64,000 nt of DNA, taken from Olivibacter sitiensis DSM 17696. GTDB lineage: Bacteria > Bacteroidota > Bacteroidia > Sphingobacteriales > Sphingobacteriaceae. The stretch is taken from contig NZ_ATZA01000016.1 in NCBI RefSeq assembly GCF_000427965.1, positions 181 through 64,180 on the forward strand. Direction: 5' to 3'. The notes under the pieces were generated by a model. The model had not been told where the DNA came from, did not search any database, and saw nothing but the letters and a program-made list of their open reading frames with translations. Positions 54,143 through 63,732 of this stretch are shown piece after piece; position 1 is the first letter of the stretch; every line of letters begins with the position of its first letter. The position numbers and the translations under genes are program-made.

Positions 54143-55930
54143 TCACCCAAGATAGGAAGCCTGCCGCACCAGAAGTGCCCTATACTTATTGAATATGGCA
54201 GATTTTGAAACAAAACCTAGGTAATGCCCATTTTCATCTACTACTGGAAGGATCCATATATCTTCCCTATCCATCTTCAACATCACATCGTACATATTGG
54301 CATCCATCCGCACCACTTCATTCGGTGCCTGAGCCAATTCGCGCATGTTTTTATTCATTTCTTCCTCTCCCATCAAAATAGAAAGTAGGCGTTCGCTGTA
54401 AATGATTCCCACCAAGATACCCTCATGATCTACCACCGGAAATATATTTCTTTTGGTATGGATAATATCCGATCTTCTATCGCTCGGATACTCGTCTGGA
54501 CGCAACACGGTAAAATTCCTTTCAAGCACATAGCGAAGTTTCATCATGCGTAATACTGTCTTATCCTTATCTCCATACGACAGCCAATCTCCACGTTGGG
54601 CCAGTTTTTTCGTATATATGGAATATTTAAGCACTCCCCTATTGATGAAATAGGAAATAGCTGACACAAGCATCAGCGGCACCATCAGCGTATAACCTCC
54701 CGTAATTTCCGCAATAAGGAATACGGCCGTAAGGGGTGCATGCATAATGCCACTAAGGGCGCCCGCCATGCCCACCATCAGGAAATTAGTCTCATTGAGA
54801 TGTATGATGCCAGTCAGGTTAACACCATAGGCAAAAGCAAAACCCAACACCCCTCCCATTACCAAACTTGGCCCAAAAGTACCCCCATTGCCTCCGCTAT
54901 TCAAAGTAATTAAGGTAGCAAAAGATTTGGCGAATACCGTAACAACGGCGTACAATACCACAACGATTCCGATATCTTTATATTCGCTAAATATACTATT
55001 GGCAAGTAGGCTGTCTCCTTTGCCCATCATCAGTTGCTGCAAACTAATATAGCCTTCGCCATATAAAGCTGGAAAAATAAAAATAAGTACGCCCAAGCTC
55101 AGTCCGCCCACAATGAGTTTGTGGTATGGATTTGATATGGCGGTAAACCAATTTCTTACCAAATCATTTATCTTGGCAAAATAGATGGAAAAACCACCTA
55201 TCAAAACTGCCAAAATCACATAAAAAATCAGCGCGGGCATCACCCAGCTATCTGTAACAACATGAAAAAGCGGATCGCTATAGAACACCTTTGACACTAC
55301 CGACGCGGTAGCTGCCGACATCAACAAAGGAATAAAAGCTGGAATAGAAAATTCCGGCAATAAAATCTCTATGGCAAATACCACGCCCGCAATAGGACTG
55401 TTAAAAGCGCCTGCTATACCCGCTGCGGCTCCACAGGCCAAAAGCATGGTCACTTCTCTGTAATTGAGCCCAAAAAAACGGCCCACTGTAGAGCCAATAG
55501 CCGATCCACTATAAGCAATTGGTGCTTCTAGGCCAGAAGACCCACCAAATCCAACAGTCAAGGCCGAGGTAAAAATTTGCGAGTAGATATTGTGGGCGCT
55601 GATATTGCTAGACCTACGCGATATAGCGTACAAAATAGGTGTTATTCCCTTTTCAAAATTATGTCTAAAAAAGCGACGTATATACAAGACCGTCAATGTG
55701 ATACCCACGAAAGGAAAAAAAATATAAATATAATACTTATACTCCCATTGAACGTTGTTTTGCAGAAATGACTCGATAGTGTGCGTCAATACTTTTAATC
55801 CCGATGCCGCCAGTCCACCTATTATCCCCACTAGCACCGAGAGTATGACCAAAAAGTTCTTGTTGGAAATTTTCGTCACTCTCCATTGATGTAGCTTAGC
55901 AAGGACACCTGATTTCTGTTTCAATTGCAA
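54143..55930 (-). CDS. ClC-family chloride channel/antiporter with CBS domains
   Basis: A 595-residue membrane protein with about ten helices and C-terminal CBS pair (about 455-590: NIFPVVDHEGILVGIIYSER and WILPVVDENGHYLGFVSKSA). Selectivity-filter motifs: GFGGSSGLEAP with the gating Glu135, and NSGGNGGTFGPSLVMGG. It moves chloride or related anions, possibly with proton exchange. Preceded by the glycosidase gene by 28 bases. Confidence 0.92.
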   Translation of the reverse strand: MQLKQKSGVLAKLHQWRVTKISNKNFLVILSVLVGIIGGLAASGLKVLTHTIESFLQNNVQWEYKYYIYIFFPFVGITLTVLYIRRFFRHNFEKGITPILYAISRRSSNISAHNIYSQIFTSALTVGFGGSSGLEAPIAYSGSAIGSTVGRFFGLNYREVTMLLACGAAAGIAGAFNSPIAGVVFAIEILLPEFSIPAFIPLLMSAATASVVSKVFYSDPLFHVVTDSWVMPALIFYVILAVLIGGFSIYFAKINDLVRNWFTAISNPYHKLIVGGLSLGVLIFIFPALYGEGYISLQQLMMGKGDSLLANSIFSEYKDIGIVVVLYAVVTVFAKSFATLITLNSGGNGGTFGPSLVMGGVLGFAFAYGVNLTGIIHLNETNFLMVGMAGALSGIMHAPLTAVFLIAEITGGYTLMVPLMLVSAISYFINRGVLKYSIYTKKLAQRGDWLSYGDKDKTVLRMMKLRYVLERNFTVLRPDEYPSDRRSDIIHTKRNIFPVVDHEGILVGIIYSERLLSILMGEEEMNKNMRELAQAPNEVVRMDANMYDVMLKMDREDIWILPVVDENGHYLGFVSKSAIFNKYRALLVRQASYLG

Positions 55931-55958
55931 CCTATTTAATAGCTATCTAGCAGCCTAA

Positions 55959-58655
55959 TTATTTTACCCTAATAATGCGCAGTTGATCCAACGTAGCTTC
56001 ATTTGTTTCTATGTTCATATTCCTATTGGCAGGCTCCTCATAATTTATTTTAAACACCTGCTCACCTGCCGGCAAGTCCACCAGTATCCGGTTGGAAAAA
56101 CCCCAATTGGACCATTCGTCCTTACCCCTTTGTGGCATCACCACCGTACCTAAAAACTCGTCTCCATTACGAAGGGTACGAATAGCACATTTATTGTCCG
56201 TATTAATTGGCCCCTCACCATTTGCATAGCGTATATCGATAACGTAACGCCCTTCACGCGGAATGGTAACTGGAACAGCGATTTGCTTATTCTCGGAGGT
56301 GCTTGTTTTCACATATCCCTTCCCCATATATCCCTTATTGGCATCAAGCCGTCCAGGGGCGTAGTCCTCTATCTCTTTTACGATTTCCAGACCTTTTGAA
56401 TAGACTACGTAAGGAGCGCTAGCAAAGGATTCTAGACCTTGTTGACTTACGGCTATCACTTGATATTCGGCGTAATCTGTCTGGGTAATAGGTACCTGAA
56501 AATCTTTCACTATGGTACTTATTTTGCCATTTTTCAACACTTTATAGCTTTCGGCCCCCTCTACGGGACTCCATTGGATACGGCCATTTTCATATCTTAC
56601 CATTGGAGTGGCAGGTGAGGTGAGATCTTCCAGGAGATTGACGTTCGTTTCATCAAATTCGGTATCGCTCAAGACAATTTCCAATTCATGCTCGCCTTGA
56701 ATATTAGCTGGCACCAGCGCTTCTTCCAGTGATTTCCCATCCAGGGAAATAGACTTGATCTTATTGCCATAACCATTTAAGGTAATATTCAGCGTGGCAT
56801 TTCTATAAGGAAAGCCAGACAAGATGCGTTCTCCACGAAGCGCTTTGGGCACAAAAGGGCTAAATGCCAATCCATCTTCTTGAAATTGCATTCCAAATAG
56901 CACCTTATATACCATAGCTAGGTTTCCCGAAAGGCTCCAAAGCATCTCGTCGCTATTGACTTGTGTGAGGCTATAGTCTCCATTCTTCGCAGAAAAGTTT
57001 TCCTTATTGGTCAGGAACAGCGCCGCTGGTCGCATGATGGCCGCAATGCTAGCCAGCACATTGGTTTCATGCCCTGCCTTGGCGGCCGCAAGCCCCCAAT
57101 AGGCTTGTACAAATGGCCATATGGCATCATTGTGGTATGGCGGAATAAGCGCTATTTGTGGAAAAAAACAAGGTGTTCCATAAGCTACAGAAGGAACATA
57201 GCGCATGATGCTTGCTGTTTGCTCTTCATCGGCAACATCAAAAAGTATGCTCAAAGCCTCGCCCAAGGTTTCTGATTTGACGGATTTGGACAGATAAGTA
57301 CGTCCGTACAGGTACTGTGAAAAATAGCCCTTGTCTGCAAGCCACAGATGCTTATTCACCCCCTCTTTGATTGCCTCAGCCTGATTGGCGTAGACAGCCC
57401 CTTCTTCTGTTCTGCCGAGTAACCTAGCCATATGGGACAGCACTTTATTTGCTTGGTAATGGACCATATTAGTCCCTAAGTTTTCCGACTGGTAAATATC
57501 TACCGATTGCATCCACCTCGGATAGCTTTGTTCACGCCAATCTAAAAAAGAAGATTCGCCCTTCACCAAGCCCGTTTGCCTATTATATGCATTTACCTTG
57601 TCGTCGTCGATAGAATTTTTTATGATGTCATAGCTGTCCTCAAGCCATTGGCGATCTCCCGTAACCAGGTACAATTCCCATGCAGCAACCGCCCATATCA
57701 CCCTATCGGTAGAGACAGGATAAGATCCACCTGTACCCGTATCTTGAATGATGCGCTTGTTTCGGACTTTTCGCAAGAGGCTGGCCTTGGCAACATCCGG
57801 CTTAATGGAAGCAATGGCCAAAATGATGGAATAGCTGACATCCCTAGTCCATACACCTCCCCATTCCTTGCCGGTCCTAAAGGTGCCATCATCCTCTATA
57901 TCGCGAAGCATTTCTTCCAATGAAAGGTTATACAAAGCATTATGCAAGACGTAATTCGATTCGTATGCGGGCAGTTCACTTATATCGGCTTTCAACTCCC
58001 AACGTCGCTCCCCCTCCCTCAGGGGTTGCTGTTTTAGCCTCAAATCAATTTCATAGATATGATCGCCATCGTCATCATGAAGTTTCAGTTCTTCGTGCCC
58101 AACCAAGTTGTCAAAGTCCCATATCAAGGGAGCGGTGTTTCCAGCTATGTATACGCCATTGAAATCTTCCTTATATATCTTCCTTCCTGAATAAGTGGTA
58201 AAAAAACCTTGCTCCTCCCATTCTTTAAAGACAGGGCGCATATCCAAACGCACGCGAAAGTGCTCATCATCAGATAAAAACACATTTTCGGGAACTTCCG
58301 TCTCATCATTATATTGCTTGCCAAAGGTGATAAGGGGAATCTCATACTGCTTACCTGGCAGAAGGACTATGTTGTGGTCTTGTCCACTTGGCATTTCATT
58401 GTCCTGCCCATTGATGCTGAACTTGAAAACTATATTGGGGCTTTGATAGCCTGCGGCGAGACTATGATAATTGGAGACTATTTCCTTAGCCGAGTTTGCT
58501 TTCGCCTCAAAAGCCCCTTGTATTACCCTATCATGATAAATCCGATAATCGCCAGCTGCATAGATCACCTCTTTGTTAAAATCTTTTTTACACGAAACGA
58601 TTGTTGTACACACTATTGAAGATAACACTAAAATTAAATACGGAAAGGACTTCAT
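55959..58655 (-). CDS. Lipoprotein glycoside hydrolase, (alpha/alpha)6 barrel
   Basis: An 898-residue exported protein with a lipobox (CTTIVSC, Cys22). An N-terminal beta domain (to about 240) precedes a six-hairpin catalytic domain: GGVWTRDVSYSIILAIA, ESSFLDWREQSYPRW, YHNDAIWPFVQAYWG and VNSDEMLWSLSGNLAM hold likely acidic residues. The tail has a fibronectin-like stretch and a CBM-like domain (IEDYAPGRLDANKGYMGKGY). It is related to glycogen-debranching/GH63-like enzymes; the substrate is unknown. Confidence 0.82.
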   Translation of the reverse strand: MKSFPYLILVLSSIVCTTIVSCKKDFNKEVIYAAGDYRIYHDRVIQGAFEAKANSAKEIVSNYHSLAAGYQSPNIVFKFSINGQDNEMPSGQDHNIVLLPGKQYEIPLITFGKQYNDETEVPENVFLSDDEHFRVRLDMRPVFKEWEEQGFFTTYSGRKIYKEDFNGVYIAGNTAPLIWDFDNLVGHEELKLHDDDGDHIYEIDLRLKQQPLREGERRWELKADISELPAYESNYVLHNALYNLSLEEMLRDIEDDGTFRTGKEWGGVWTRDVSYSIILAIASIKPDVAKASLLRKVRNKRIIQDTGTGGSYPVSTDRVIWAVAAWELYLVTGDRQWLEDSYDIIKNSIDDDKVNAYNRQTGLVKGESSFLDWREQSYPRWMQSVDIYQSENLGTNMVHYQANKVLSHMARLLGRTEEGAVYANQAEAIKEGVNKHLWLADKGYFSQYLYGRTYLSKSVKSETLGEALSILFDVADEEQTASIMRYVPSVAYGTPCFFPQIALIPPYHNDAIWPFVQAYWGLAAAKAGHETNVLASIAAIMRPAALFLTNKENFSAKNGDYSLTQVNSDEMLWSLSGNLAMVYKVLFGMQFQEDGLAFSPFVPKALRGERILSGFPYRNATLNITLNGYGNKIKSISLDGKSLEEALVPANIQGEHELEIVLSDTEFDETNVNLLEDLTSPATPMVRYENGRIQWSPVEGAESYKVLKNGKISTIVKDFQVPITQTDYAEYQVIAVSQQGLESFASAPYVVYSKGLEIVKEIEDYAPGRLDANKGYMGKGYVKTSTSENKQIAVPVTIPREGRYVIDIRYANGEGPINTDNKCAIRTLRNGDEFLGTVVMPQRGKDEWSNWGFSNRILVDLPAGEQVFKINYEEPANRNMNIETNEATLDQLRIIRVK

Positions 58656-58720
58656 ATAAAAATGAAATTTTTACTTTAGAGAAATATTAAGGGCAAGGAA
58701 CTATATTGCCCATGATGTCG

Positions 58721-58728
58721 CAAATGTA
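58721..58728 (-). promoter_or_regulatory. -7 promoter element of the glycosidase gene
   Basis: TACATTTG on the minus strand is an exact TAnnTTTG match, 66 bases before the ATG at 58655. No clear -33 element, so low to moderate confidence. Confidence 0.4.
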
Positions 58729-58773
58729 AGCAAAAACTTCATTAATGCGTTTTTATAAGTGATATTAATATAC

Positions 58774-59967
58774 ATGAGCCACCCTTTTATATATATGGAC
58801 AACTGCGCCACAACAAAGTTGGCGACAGAAGCATTTACCAGTATGTTGCCCTTTATGGAAAGCAATTATGGCAATGCTTCCAGCACGGCACACAAGGCGG
58901 GAAGAATAGCTGCCGAGGCCGTTTTTACTGCACGCGAGCAGGTAGCTGCCCTCATACATGCTCATCCAAAGGAAATCACTTTCACTTCGGGTGCTACAGA
59001 ATCAAACAATATGGCCATCAAGTCTATATACGAACATTACAGCTCCCTGGGCAACCATATTATCACGTGCAAAACCGAGCATCCGGCCGTACTGGAGGTC
59101 TGTAGATACTTAGAAAGCAAGGGAGCACGTGTGACCTATTTAGATGTAGATGCTTACGGTCATATAGATCTATCCATACTGGAAGAATCCATTAGTCGAG
59201 AGACCATCCTCATAGCCCTTATGGCGGCCAACAATGAAACAGGAGTCACCCACCCAGTTCAGGAAATAGGCGCAATAGCTCAAAAGAAAAATGTCTTATT
59301 CTTCTGTGATGCCACTCAGGCTGTTGGCATATTGGATATTGATCCAAATCGAGACGGTATAGACATATTGTCGCTGAGTGCCCATAAGTTCTATGGGCCA
59401 AAAGGCATTGGTGCTATCTATATAAAACGGAAACCGAGGCAGCCCATACAAATACACAGCATCATCCATGGTGGAAAACAAGAAAATGGGCTAAGGGGCG
59501 GCACATTGAATGTTCCGGCAATCGTGGGCATGGGTACGGCCGCCGAATTGGCACATCGACAGAAAAAAGGTGATCTAATTAGACTAAGCGCACTTAGGGA
59601 TCAGTTGGAACAGTCCATTCTACAGTTGGAAGCCACCGAGCTAAATGGAAAAACCCCGTATCGGCTACCACATGTATCTAATATCTGTTTCCGGCATATT
59701 AGGGGCAGTGAAATCATGACACAATTGCCCAATATCGCCTTGTCTTCAGGCTCGGCTTGTGCTACAGGATCACTGGAACCTTCGCATGTGCTGCTATCGA
59801 TGGGACTAAGTACAGACGATGTGCATTCTTCGCTTCGCTTCAGCCTAGGCAGATACACCACGGAAAAGGAAATACACCAAACCATTGACCAAGTAAAGAA
59901 TGCTGTAGATCAAATTCGGGAAAAATCGCCCATCTGGCAGCTATTTAAAGCAGGTTTATTGAACTGA
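58774..59967 (+). CDS. Cysteine desulfurase (NifS/IscS family)
   Basis: A 397-residue PLP enzyme that takes sulfur from cysteine. YMDNCATTKLATEAF start, SLSAHKFYGPKGIGAIYIKR with the PLP Lys, and SSGSACATGSLEPSHVL with the catalytic Cys. ATG 58774 is used; a GTG 15 bases earlier is possible but less likely. A HesB/IscA gene follows 155 bases downstream, fitting Fe-S cluster or tRNA thiolation work. Confidence 0.92.
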   Translation: MSHPFIYMDNCATTKLATEAFTSMLPFMESNYGNASSTAHKAGRIAAEAVFTAREQVAALIHAHPKEITFTSGATESNNMAIKSIYEHYSSLGNHIITCKTEHPAVLEVCRYLESKGARVTYLDVDAYGHIDLSILEESISRETILIALMAANNETGVTHPVQEIGAIAQKKNVLFFCDATQAVGILDIDPNRDGIDILSLSAHKFYGPKGIGAIYIKRKPRQPIQIHSIIHGGKQENGLRGGTLNVPAIVGMGTAAELAHRQKKGDLIRLSALRDQLEQSILQLEATELNGKTPYRLPHVSNICFRHIRGSEIMTQLPNIALSSGSACATGSLEPSHVLLSMGLSTDDVHSSLRFSLGRYTTEKEIHQTIDQVKNAVDQIREKSPIWQLFKAGLLN

Positions 59968-60122
59968 AAACTTTATGTCAAGGCAAATCCTGAAAGGCAC
60001 CAGGACAACCATATCCCAAAACCAATTAAGTCTTCAGCAGGTCAAAAAAAAAGGTAAGTGAATATCCTTTTTTTTCTTATATACAAAATGACGATATTTG
60101 AAGTATTCTAATCGTCAGAAAC

Positions 60123-60449
60123 ATGATCAATGTCACAGAAAAAGCAAAAGACCAAATCCAGAACATCTGGAAAGAAGAGGGTTATGACAGTTCTTACTTC
60201 GTTCGCGTAGGTGTAGAAAGTGGCGGATGCTCCGGCCTCACTTATAAATTGGACTTCGACAACACGGAAAAGCAAGGTGATCAAACATTTGAAGACAAAG
60301 GCGTTAAACTGGTGCTTGACATCAAGTCGTTCTTATATCTCGCAGGAACTACCTTGGATTACTCCGATGGCTTAGCGGGAAAAGGCTTCAATTTCATCAA
60401 TCCCAATGCCTCTAGGACTTGTGCTTGTGGCGAAAGTTTCTCCTTGTAA
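60123..60449 (+). CDS. HesB/IscA-type iron-sulfur carrier
   Basis: A 108-residue A-type carrier with the three conserved cysteines Cys36 (SGGCSGLTY), Cys100 and Cys102 (SRTCACGESF). It carries or delivers Fe-S clusters. It follows a cysteine desulfurase gene on the same strand. Confidence 0.93.
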   Translation: MINVTEKAKDQIQNIWKEEGYDSSYFVRVGVESGGCSGLTYKLDFDNTEKQGDQTFEDKGVKLVLDIKSFLYLAGTTLDYSDGLAGKGFNFINPNASRTCACGESFSL

Positions 60450-60479
60450 AAACGCATTAGATTAAACTCGATTCTTGCA

Positions 60480-61430
60480 ATGCGCGTAAAAAATATTTCT
60501 TATTTTTTTCTGACAGCCTGCTTGCTTTTGTGTATTCATAAAAGTTCAAACGCCCAAGTAGCTAAAAAGGATAAAAAACTACAATCAAAACTAGAACAAC
60601 TCTGCGAGGGATATGAAGGCACCGTGGGCATTTATGTGTACAACCTGAAGACAGGAAAAGAAGCTGCTATTAACGCAGACACGATATTTCCTACTGCCAG
60701 TATTGTTAAGGTGCCGATTTTGGTTGGCTTGTTCGACAAAATAGCCAAGGGCGATCTGTCATACCACCAGCCCCTTCTGTACCGAGACTCTATAAAATAT
60801 GGTGGTTCTGGCCTCATGCAGTTTTTCCAAGACAGTGTGAAAACGGATTTAAGCACCTTGGCCGCGCTGATGATCAGTTATAGCGACAACACAACATCAC
60901 TCTGGTGCCAAGCATTGGCGGGCGGTGGTGCGACCATCAATGCGCTCATGGAAAGCTACGGGCTGCAAGCAACCCGCGTAAACTCACGAACCAGCGGCAG
61001 GGAAGATATATGGAAAATTTACGGTTGGGGACAAACTAGCCCTCGGGAAATGGCTCAATTGCTGGTGAAAATTCGCAAGGGAGAAATCATAGACCAAGCC
61101 GCTTGCGAACGCATGTATCGCCTCATGAGCCACATCTATTATGATGATTATGCCTTATCACAAATCCCTCCATATATACAGACCGCAAGCAAACAAGGTA
61201 TGGTCAACGACTCCAGATCAGAACTTGTCATGGTAAACGCGCCTCATGGTGATTATGTCTTTTACATAGCCACCAAGGACAATAAGGATAAAAGCTGGAA
61301 ATATGACAATGCAGCTTGGCAATTGACGCGTAACCTATCGGCTTTGTTGTGGCAATATTTTGAACCCTCATCCAGATGGCGGGCGCCAGACGACTATAGC
61401 AAAAAGTATATTGAAGGACTTGCCTACTAA
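60480..61430 (+). CDS. Exported class A beta-lactamase-like serine hydrolase
   Basis: A 316-residue protein with a signal peptide (ISYFFLTACLLLCIHKSSNAQ). Ser74-x-x-Lys77 (PTASIVKVPI), Ser135-Asp-Asn137 (YSDNTTS) and a KxG box (SKQGMVND) match penicillin-recognising serine enzymes of class A layout. SKQG replaces the usual KTG and the Glu166 region is not obvious, so it may be a peptidase-like relative rather than a drug-hydrolysing enzyme. It overlaps the convergent adenosyltransferase gene by four bases. Confidence 0.83.
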   Translation: MRVKNISYFFLTACLLLCIHKSSNAQVAKKDKKLQSKLEQLCEGYEGTVGIYVYNLKTGKEAAINADTIFPTASIVKVPILVGLFDKIAKGDLSYHQPLLYRDSIKYGGSGLMQFFQDSVKTDLSTLAALMISYSDNTTSLWCQALAGGGATINALMESYGLQATRVNSRTSGREDIWKIYGWGQTSPREMAQLLVKIRKGEIIDQAACERMYRLMSHIYYDDYALSQIPPYIQTASKQGMVNDSRSELVMVNAPHGDYVFYIATKDNKDKSWKYDNAAWQLTRNLSALLWQYFEPSSRWRAPDDYSKKYIEGLAY

Positions 61431-61978
61431 GGTTTTCTAGGTATCCAAAGAGTTTCTTCAACCCCACTATCCTGTGCCATCTTTCTTGCCAGCACGAACA
61501 GGTAGTCACTCAGGCGATTAAGGTATTGAATGATTTCTGGATGTACAGGTTCATCTTCACTGAGATGAACAACCAGTCGCTCCGCCCTTCGGCAAATACA
61601 ACGCGCTATATGGCAAACAGAAATTGTGGCTGAGCCGCCCGGCAATATGAAACTCTTCAATGGGGCAAGATGGCTGTCCATTTCGTCTATTGCTTGTTCC
61701 AAAGCCAAAATATCGGCATCCTGAATTTGGTATAACTGCAATTTGGAACGCGAGGCATCAAAGGCAAGTAGCGCCCCTATATCGAACAGTATCTGTTGAA
61801 TCTGGATCAGTGTTCCGTCTATGTGGGCATCTGGCTTGTAACTGCGCAAAAAGCCGATATAGGAGTTCAGTTCGTCTAAGGTGCCATAGCTTTCGATACG
61901 GGTATGGGATTTAGATACCCTTGTGCCCCCTATCAGGGAGGTAGTGCCGTCATCGCCTGTTTTTGTATAGATTTTCAT
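61427..61978 (-). CDS. Cob(I)alamin adenosyltransferase, PduO type
   Basis: A 183-residue ATP:corrinoid adenosyltransferase. KIYTKTGDDGTTSLIGG is the ATP-binding start, RIESYGTLDELNSYIG the middle motif, and CRRAERLVVHL the C-terminal active-site motif. It makes adenosylcobalamin in the cytoplasm. Confidence 0.93.
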   Translation of the reverse strand: MKIYTKTGDDGTTSLIGGTRVSKSHTRIESYGTLDELNSYIGFLRSYKPDAHIDGTLIQIQQILFDIGALLAFDASRSKLQLYQIQDADILALEQAIDEMDSHLAPLKSFILPGGSATISVCHIARCICRRAERLVVHLSEDEPVHPEIIQYLNRLSDYLFVLARKMAQDSGVEETLWIPRKP

Positions 61979-62072
61979 TGAGAAATAAAAAGTAAAAATG
62001 AAAAAGTAAAACCCAATGACAAATCACAATGCCCAGCCAGCTTTCAGAACTTCTTTCTGCCAAGGGCGAATT

Positions 62073-62099
62073 AGATTCCTCAACTACGCTCGGAATGAC
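62073..62099. repeat. Possible interspersed repeat unit
   Basis: The segment around TAGATTCCTCAACTACGCTC and GGAATGAC forms a GATTCC/GGAAT stem. From memory, similar sequences recur between genes in related genomes. Only one copy is seen here, so this is tentative. Confidence 0.3.
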
Positions 62100-62154
62100 G
62101 AATGGCCTGCTGACTGATAAACCGACCCACCAATGACCAAAAACTAATGATTAA

Positions 62155-62913
62155 TCAAATCCCTTCCCAGTCTGTACCTTTCGCTTTCAAGGCATCCAAC
62201 CTTGGCGACACACGCTTAATATCGGTGTTTGGGTAGTCATCCTCTATCAATCCATCGCGCATACGTACTATACGATGGGCATGCTGTGCTATATCTTCTT
62301 CGTGAGTTACTAAGATTATGGTATTCCCTTTCGAATGAATCTCCTCCAGTAAGCCCATGATCTCTATAGATGTTTTGGTGTCCAGATTTCCCGTTGGCTC
62401 ATCGGCCAATATGATAGAAGGATCATTGATGAGCGCCCTGGCCACCGCCACACGTTGTCGCTGACCTCCTGAAAGTTCATTTGGTTTATGCTCCATCCTA
62501 TTAGCCAGATTGACGCTTTCCAGTGCTTTTTTCGCTTTTTCCTCCCGCCTGGCCTTACTGTAACCCGCATATATAAGCGGCAACGCCACATTGTCCAGAG
62601 CAGTAGATCGAGGCAGCAGGTTAAATGTCTGAAAGACAAAGCCAATTTCCTTATTGCGTACCTCGGCCAGTTCATCATCACTCATTTCACTTACATGGAT
62701 ACCATTTAGGATATACTCGCCCCGCGTAGGCGTGTCTAAACATCCCAAGATGTTCATCAGGGTGGATTTCCCAGATCCAGAGGGGCCCATTAACGCTACG
62801 AACTCACCCTTGTTTACTTGTAGTGAAACAGATTTCAGCGCATGTACCACTTCGGTGCCTATGACATATTTCCGTCCAATATCCTTGATGTCTATGAGTG
62901 CCTTTTCAGCCAT
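62155..62913 (-). CDS. ABC transporter ATP-binding protein (MacB/LolD type)
   Basis: A 252-residue ATPase: Walker [16 protein letters not shown], signature [15 protein letters not shown], Walker [14 protein letters not shown], and H-loop [12 protein letters not shown]. The [13 protein letters not shown] and [17 protein letters not shown] motifs fit the FtsE/LolD/MacB group that powers lipoprotein or peptide export. The permease is not in the window; it could lie elsewhere. Confidence 0.92.
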   Translation of the reverse strand: MAEKALIDIKDIGRKYVIGTEVVHALKSVSLQVNKGEFVALMGPSGSGKSTLMNILGCLDTPTRGEYILNGIHVSEMSDDELAEVRNKEIGFVFQTFNLLPRSTALDNVALPLIYAGYSKARREEKAKKALESVNLANRMEHKPNELSGGQRQRVAVARALINDPSIILADEPTGNLDTKTSIEIMGLLEEIHSKGNTIILVTHEEDIAQHAHRIVRMRDGLIEDDYPNTDIKRVSPRLDALKAKGTDWEGI

Positions 62914-62940
62914 GTCGTTTTTATGTATTTGACGGTTTCC

Positions 62941-63699
62941 TTAGGCTAATGTTACATGTTCACGAAACATAATTATCCGTTCTTGCATGCGAGAGAAAAC
63001 CAAGGCTTTAAAGGACTCCTCATCCTGCATGGTCAATCCAGACGTAGGAATGGGATCGAGCACCTCCACATGGCAAACACCTGGTCGGGTTCCCAATTGC
63101 GCATCGTCCCAACATAACTCCCACAAATCGTGTATCACTATCGGCACAACTGGCACCTGGCTCTCTATAGCCATTTTAAAGGTGCCATTCTTGAAAGCCT
63201 GTAATATGGGGGGATAATTTTCCGTGGCAATGCCGCCTTCTGGAAAGACGACCAAGCTGCGTCCCTCCCGCAAGAGCTCCTGGCACTTTTTGTAAGCTCT
63301 ATAGGATGACAACTTGCTAGATCTATTGACCGGTATATCTACGGAACGGAAAAACATGGAAGTGAATGGATTATGCAGCAAAGAGTCTTTCCCTAAAAAA
63401 GAGAATGGTTGCTCAATACAATGTTCCATAGCGAATATATCCATGATGGAACTATGATTGGCACAAAAAATATAATTGCTACTTTCCCAATCTATTTCTT
63501 GCAGGTAATGTACGTCAAAGTGTATTCCCGACAAAAAACTAACGCTCTTCAATATCCACTTTCTAATGGAAGTAATGGCGACATAATGTTTTTGCGGATG
63601 CTTGATCAAAAAGTACAATATGGGAAAAAAGGGTAAGCAGCATAGCGCTGTGACCAACAACACATATATCTTATGGACATGTCTTAATAAACGCATCAT
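62941..63699 (-). CDS. 1-acyl-glycerol-3-phosphate acyltransferase (PlsC family)
   Basis: A 252-residue membrane acyltransferase. A hydrophobic start (YVLLVTALCCLPFFPILYF) is followed by the acyltransferase motif NHSSIMD (His82-x4-Asp87) and VVFPEGGIATENY. It makes phosphatidic acid from lysophosphatidic acid. It is followed by the ABC ATPase on the same strand. Confidence 0.9.
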   Translation of the reverse strand: MMRLLRHVHKIYVLLVTALCCLPFFPILYFLIKHPQKHYVAITSIRKWILKSVSFLSGIHFDVHYLQEIDWESSNYIFCANHSSIMDIFAMEHCIEQPFSFLGKDSLLHNPFTSMFFRSVDIPVNRSSKLSSYRAYKKCQELLREGRSLVVFPEGGIATENYPPILQAFKNGTFKMAIESQVPVVPIVIHDLWELCWDDAQLGTRPGVCHVEVLDPIPTSGLTMQDEESFKALVFSRMQERIIMFREHVTLA

Positions 63700-63732
63700 G
63701 TCATTAGTCTCTAGGCTTTCAGCTTTAGTCTT

